From assembly GCF_000380965.1 (NCBI RefSeq), contig NZ_KB905601.1, positions 1-34,848 on the forward strand: a DNA stretch of 34,848 nucleotides, written 5' to 3'. The notes under the pieces are model-generated. The model searched no databases, was not told where the DNA came from, and saw nothing but the letters and a program-made list of their open reading frames with translations. Source of the stretch: Paenibacillus ginsengihumi DSM 21568. GTDB taxonomy: Bacteria > Bacillota > Bacilli > Paenibacillales > NBRC-103111. Positions 31,341 to 34,848 of this stretch are shown one piece after another (position 1 is the first letter of the stretch; the number at the start of each line of letters is the position of its first letter). The position numbers were made by a program, and so were the translations under genes.

Positions 31341-33896
31341 TTATCGGCACAGCAGCCTCTGCGTTACAATATCCGAGAATATTTCCATCCCGTCCGCGGC
31401 GGCAATATGGATGACATCGGCAAATGCCGCGCTTTGCGGCAAGACAGCAGGCAGCATGTTCTCCCGCGCCAAAATATAATCCGGATTGAACACGACATCG
31501 GGCTGCCCTGCGAAAATCGCCGCATAAAAAATGCCCGACTCCACCAAGTCCTGAAAAAAATGGCTGCCGTATGACAACTCGGGCATCATGCCCGCTTCCA
31601 GCGAGGCCACCTCGCAGATGACCGCCATATGGCACAGCTCCGTAAAATGAACCGGCACCCCAAGCGACGGCGTCGTCGTTCCCCAGCGGCCCGGACCGAT
31701 CAGCAGGACGCTTTTCCCCTTGAGCGCCGCGTTGATCGCCCCGATCTGCCTGGCCACCGCGTATTTGCCCTGCTCGCTGCGCTCCAGATAAGGTTGCGGC
31801 CGAACGTAGACGACGTAATCGATCGGCAGCCGCACGTTGCCGCCCATAAAGTTGCCGTTTGTCTGGAAGAAGCAGTCCTTCGCCTCCTTCAGCACCGGCA
31901 CCTCGACCGGCTTGCCCAGCCCTCTCGTCTGCAGCGGCCGGCATTGCAGCAGGTTGACCTTGAAGCTGCCGTCCGGCGCGAAATTGGCCGTAAACTCGAT
32001 GTCCACCGGATAATCGTACGCCTGCGCCAGCAGGGCGAGCATCTCCCGCATCAGGCCGGGGAATGCCGTCGACTTCAGCAGCTTGCGAAAATCGAGCAAA
32101 TACGGCGTTCCGGCATCCGCATATCCGAGCTCACGCAGCCGCTGCGCGGTCTCGTAATCGATCGAGGCGAACAGCTCCCGGTCGGTTTTCAGATCGCATC
32201 GCAGCACGTGATTAAGCCTGCGGTCCGTCAGCCGATTGTCGCGGAGCGAGATCACATCGACGATGCGCTGGGAATATTTGAGCGCCTCCTCTGCATGCAT
32301 GGGCGGCTGGCGCAGCGGGTTGTCCAGGGACACGATGCGCGCGTAATCCCCGACCGTCCGGTCGACCGCCCTCGTCCCCAGGCCGAACACGAGCCGCAGC
32401 ATGCCGGCATCCGCATCGACGCTTCGGTCCCAGACGTAAAGGTTGGAGGAATTGCCGACGCCGGCCAGATGCGGGAAGAAATCGTCCCCGTAATGATCCC
32501 CGGACACCCGCTGCACCAGGATCGCCATCTGCTCGTCCCGGTCAAACAGCCCCCGGTTCATCCGGTACTGCAGCGCGTCCTCGTTCATCGTGCTGGCGTA
32601 CACAGTGCGGATCGCCTGCTCCAGCGCCTCGTAGCGCTCCTCCGGCGTACCTTGACCCGCGCAAAATACGCTGTCGTATTTTCCGGCGAAGGCGTTGCCG
32701 AAGTTGTCTTCCAAGAGCGAGCTGGAGCGCACGATGATCGGGGATTGGCCGAAATATTCCAGCATCCGCATGAACTGCTCCTGGATATTTTCCGGGAACG
32801 TCCCGCGCAGCAGGTTTTCTCTCAGCTCAGGGGCATAGCGGAAATAGCCTTCTTTCGTCTTCTGCTTCGTGCGCAGCTTCCACCAGCCGTTCTGGACGAT
32901 GTAGGTGTAGTACACATCCGCCCCCAGGTAGAACGAATCATGGGGCTCGAGATATGGCGCGAAGCGCCCCTTGCCGTCGCGCTCGAGGATTTTGCGGGCA
33001 AGCAGCATCCCGACGCTTTTGCCGCCGATGAAGCCGGTCCCGACCTCGCGCGAAGCGATGGCCAAAATATCCTCCAGCGTAAAGTACCGGTCGCACAGCT
33101 CGAACATTCTCGACTCGTGGCCGATCAGCATCGTCATCAGACGCCGCTTCGTCGCCTCCCGCTGCTCCGGCTCCTGCGCCAGCGCCTCGCGGGCTTGCCG
33201 GAACATCACATTCCAGTAATCGAGCCGCTCCTCGCCGCGGTGAATCGAGGAGAAAAGCTCGGCCGATTCGGCGCTGGCCGTAATGCTGATCGCCTCCTGC
33301 CCACGGATCAGGTGCGGGAAGAACATGGTCGGCGAATAGCGGTTGCACACCTTCAGCGGATGAATATAGTCGTTATCCCCGATATGATACAAGTCGAGCA
33401 GCAGCTGCGTCGTCTCGCGGATGCCGGCGATCGTGCTGTACGTGTGCGCATTGCGGATAATCGCGAAGTAAGCGATCGTATCGAGCTCATAGAGGAACGG
33501 GCAGGCCACCTTGAAAAAATTCCCGATCATCAGATCGGAATGCCAATGCTCCAGCAGATCGGTCAGGCAGTCAAACACATAGAACGTCCGCTTTCCTTCC
33601 CGTTCGATCAGACTGTGCACCGCGGTCGCAAAGCTTTCGAAGCCTTTGTCCGCGTCGAGCTGCACAACGTGAACGCCTGCGTCCGGGCCTCCCTCGAGGA
33701 CCGGCTCATGCCGCCCGAACCGCACATAGACGAGCTTCCGCCCGTCCCGGATCGCCTGGGCCGCGAACGGCTCCGCCATCCGCTTGTAGTCCGCTACCGC
33801 ATCGACCTGCCAGACAACGTTATCCCCGAGCCGCAGCTTGTCGATCGCCTGATCGAAGCCCGTCATTCCCGTGCTTGCCTTGCCGCGTCCGTCCAC
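31341..33896 (-). CDS. KaiC-like plus PEP/pyruvate-binding (PPDK N-terminal) domain protein
   Basis: This encodes about 851 residues from GTG 33896, with AGGAGGT seven bases upstream; an ATG at 33923 has no ribosome site. Residues about 1-200 resemble a RecA/KaiC-type domain (TGMTGFDQAIDKLRLGDNVVWQV, then FYVFDCLTDLLEHWHSD), but the P-loop GxxGxGKT is missing. Residues about 280-690 are an ATP-grasp PPDK/PEP-synthase N-terminal domain: GTGFIGGKSVGMLLARK, SPIIVRSSSLLEDNFGNAFAGKYDSVF, MAILVQRVSG and LLQCRPLQTRG. The last ~160 residues (GKSVLLIGPGRWGTTTPSLGVPVHF) form another conserved part. The swivelling phosphohistidine domain and PEP-binding barrel of true PEP synthase are absent, so it may phosphorylate a separate partner. 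Function is unknown. Confidence 0.82.
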   Translation of the reverse strand: MDGRGKASTGMTGFDQAIDKLRLGDNVVWQVDAVADYKRMAEPFAAQAIRDGRKLVYVRFGRHEPVLEGGPDAGVHVVQLDADKGFESFATAVHSLIEREGKRTFYVFDCLTDLLEHWHSDLMIGNFFKVACPFLYELDTIAYFAIIRNAHTYSTIAGIRETTQLLLDLYHIGDNDYIHPLKVCNRYSPTMFFPHLIRGQEAISITASAESAELFSSIHRGEERLDYWNVMFRQAREALAQEPEQREATKRRLMTMLIGHESRMFELCDRYFTLEDILAIASREVGTGFIGGKSVGMLLARKILERDGKGRFAPYLEPHDSFYLGADVYYTYIVQNGWWKLRTKQKTKEGYFRYAPELRENLLRGTFPENIQEQFMRMLEYFGQSPIIVRSSSLLEDNFGNAFAGKYDSVFCAGQGTPEERYEALEQAIRTVYASTMNEDALQYRMNRGLFDRDEQMAILVQRVSGDHYGDDFFPHLAGVGNSSNLYVWDRSVDADAGMLRLVFGLGTRAVDRTVGDYARIVSLDNPLRQPPMHAEEALKYSQRIVDVISLRDNRLTDRRLNHVLRCDLKTDRELFASIDYETAQRLRELGYADAGTPYLLDFRKLLKSTAFPGLMREMLALLAQAYDYPVDIEFTANFAPDGSFKVNLLQCRPLQTRGLGKPVEVPVLKEAKDCFFQTNGNFMGGNVRLPIDYVVYVRPQPYLERSEQGKYAVARQIGAINAALKGKSVLLIGPGRWGTTTPSLGVPVHFTELCHMAVICEVASLEAGMMPELSYGSHFFQDLVESGIFYAAIFAGQPDVVFNPDYILARENMLPAVLPQSAAFADVIHIAAADGMEIFSDIVTQRLLCR

Positions 33897-34025
33897 GACC
33901 CGCACCTCCTGCGTTTTTGTCATCGATTGAAAAAAAAAAGGAAACAGACCTGCGCTTTCGATTGCGTTGCGTTGGTCTGGTCGTATGCCGTTGCAACCGC
34001 CAAGCTGCGCCTGGCCTATTCTTTA

Positions 34026-34054
34026 GTTATAGCAAAAATATGAACTGGCGTAAA
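34026..34054 (-). promoter_or_regulatory. Probable promoter of the KaiC/PPDK-like gene
   Basis: On the minus strand, TTTACG (34054-34049), 17 bases and TATAAC (34031-34026) lie about 130 bases before the GTG. A run of T ending about 33 bases before the start lies in the leader. Confidence 0.5.
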
Positions 34055-34165
34055 ATAGCGCAAACCCCTTAAGGAAAGCGTTACCTTCGGCAAGGTTATC
34101 GGGCAAACCTGCGTTTTGCGCAGGCAGGCTGCGACAGGCTGCAACGGCGATAGTCAGCCGGTGGT

Positions 34166-34250
34166 ACGCGAACTCCGCGTTAGCGTCCGGGCTCCGGGGT
34201 TAGCGTTCGGACTCCGGGATTAGCGTTCGGGCTCCGGGATTAGCGCGCCC
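34166..34250. repeat. R3: 20-bp tandem repeat array, copy 2
   Basis: Three to four units of the form GTTAGCGTTCGGACTCCGGG follow one another with a 20-base period. They end in ATTAGCGCGCCCCTCC, matching the end of copy 1. Between 34251 and 34387 a degenerate duplication occurs (AGCGCAATGGG at 34302 and 34360), leading into R2. Confidence 0.8.
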
Positions 34251-34387
34251 CTCCCCAGGCACATGAAGCGGCGTACGCGTTTGCCGCTGGCCTCGGAGCA
34301 GCGCAATGGGCGCACCCAGGCACGTGGGGCGACAATCACGCTTGCTGCAGACGCAGGATCAGCGCAATGGGCACACCCGGGCACATG

Positions 34388-34465
34388 AGGCGACAAATCC
34401 TGCAAAAAATGCAACATTTTCCGGCCTCTTCACCCCAGAAGAAGGAGAATGTTGTATTTTGTGTA
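34388..34465 (+). repeat. R2 palindromic repeat, copy 3, truncated by an IS
   Basis: CGACAAATCCTGCAAAAAAT and the arm AAAATGCAACATT match copy 2, with the partner arm AATGTTGTATTTT. Similarity stops at about 34465, where copy 2 would continue GTGCAACAATTTG. From there the sequence is that of an insertion-sequence end. Confidence 0.8.
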
Positions 34466-34483
34466 GGCCTGTTGATTAACCAC

Positions 34484-34535
34484 AAAATGGTAGAAAAAAG
34501 ACTGCTCATAAAATGGTAGAAAAAAGACCGCTCAT
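34484..34535. repeat. 26-bp tandem pair in the IS terminus
   Basis: AAAATGGTAGAAAAAAGAC, then YGCTCAT, occurs twice head to tail (34484-34509 and 34510-34535) with one difference. Repeated motifs near an IS end often serve as transposase binding sites. Confidence 0.75.
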
Positions 34536-34589
34536 TCGGTATAGTGTTTGTACCCTTACAAAAACTTTACCGGAGAGTGAGACGGTCCT

Positions 34590-34848
34590 ATGAACAATCG
34601 TACAACATTAGCCCCCATTCTGCAATCCGTATTGCCCAAAGAGGAACTAGAGCCCATGATTCAATCTCTAAGTTACGTGGATACCGCGCGAAAATTTACC
34701 GTTTACGATCTTTTTCTGTTTTTAGCCGAAGCCGCGATTCAGAAATGGGACGGCTACCGGGACGGGGAACAACGAATGACTGGTTGCGGATTGCGCAAAG
34801 TGGATCACTCCACGATCTCGAAAAAAGCGAAAGACGTTCCATTCGAAT
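34590..34848 (+). CDS. IS4-type transposase, N-terminal part (partial)
   Basis: The ATG at 34590 is preceded by GGAGAGTGAG. At least 86 residues are in the window, starting MNNRTTLAPILQSVLPKEEL, then VDTARKFTVYDLFLFLAEAAIQKWDGYRDGEQRM. This matches the N-terminal DNA-binding region usual for Bacillales IS4-type transposases (DUF4372-like, KFTVYDLFLFLAEAA). The DDE catalytic domain lies outside the window, so integrity cannot be judged. Confidence 0.7.
   Translation, partial: MNNRTTLAPILQSVLPKEELEPMIQSLSYVDTARKFTVYDLFLFLAEAAIQKWDGYRDGEQRMTGCGLRKVDHSTISKKAKDVPFE

Larger units (their letters stand above)
34466..34848 (+). mobile_element. Left end of an IS4-type insertion sequence
   Basis: The element starts where R2 copy 3 is broken. 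It carries a terminal region and a transposase gene that runs off the window. The right end and target duplication are outside. The exact first base is uncertain by a few positions. Confidence 0.65.

Noticed and set aside
31629-34043. Open frame of 804 codons opposite the KaiC/PPDK-like gene
   Set aside because: Antisense shadow of a gene with clear ATP-grasp motifs. Similar shadows opposite htpG and iolD were rejected for the same reason.

Overview
The window looks like a chromosomal segment of a high-GC, spore-former-type Firmicute, most like Paenibacillus or Cohnella. This rests on purine-rich AGGAGG ribosome sites with GTG and TTG starts, sigma-A type promoters, a CIRCE operator, a YHYH/copper-amine-oxidase-type surface protein and the family assignments below. 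The species cannot be fixed from sequence reading alone. Most of the window is GC-rich and coded almost entirely on the minus strand. The first ~1.8 kb is AT-rich, eroded accessory DNA.

Left edge (1-1780): the C-terminal end of an ISL3-type transposase abuts a secreted-protein pseudogene with several lesions. One lesion is an 89-bp insertion of a double-hairpin repeat (called R1 here). A small two-helix membrane protein and a decayed coding remnant follow. Housekeeping block (1780-8360): rpsT, a secreted protein with Ca-binding-like DxDGDG repeats, htpG behind a perfect CIRCE, a YHYH exported protein, a WYL regulator and a class I glutamine amidotransferase.

Inositol block (8719-18273): a minus-strand operon iolD-iolE-iolC-iolA-iolJ-iolG-iolB-lacI. 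It covers inosose formation (IolG), dehydration (IolE), ring opening (IolD), isomerisation (IolB), phosphorylation (IolC), aldol cleavage (IolJ) and malonate semialdehyde oxidation (IolA). A LacI-type repressor closes the operon, and its likely operators GTTAAGCGCTTAAC flank the iolD promoter. The same operator lies upstream of a GH105-type unsaturated glycuronyl hydrolase (18596-19705), separated from it by a 29-bp tandem repeat.

Defence block (20824-30155): a complete Wadjet type II anti-plasmid operon, jetA-jetB-jetC-jetD, is set among repeats. Five tandem R1 units follow jetD, and another R1 unit sits between jetB and jetC and supplies the jetB stop codon. A 19-20 bp tandem repeat (R3) and a palindromic ~170 bp repeat (R2) lie beyond it.

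Right edge (30438-34848): a TPR membrane protein, an unusual protein joining a KaiC-like domain without a P-loop to a PPDK/PEP-synthase ATP-grasp domain, second copies of R3 and R2, and an IS4-type insertion sequence that appears to have landed inside R2.

The least explained feature is R1. It is a family of about 73-91 bp units whose stem sequences differ between units while base pairing is kept. They occur singly and in tandem, and one insertion can be removed on paper to restore a reading frame.
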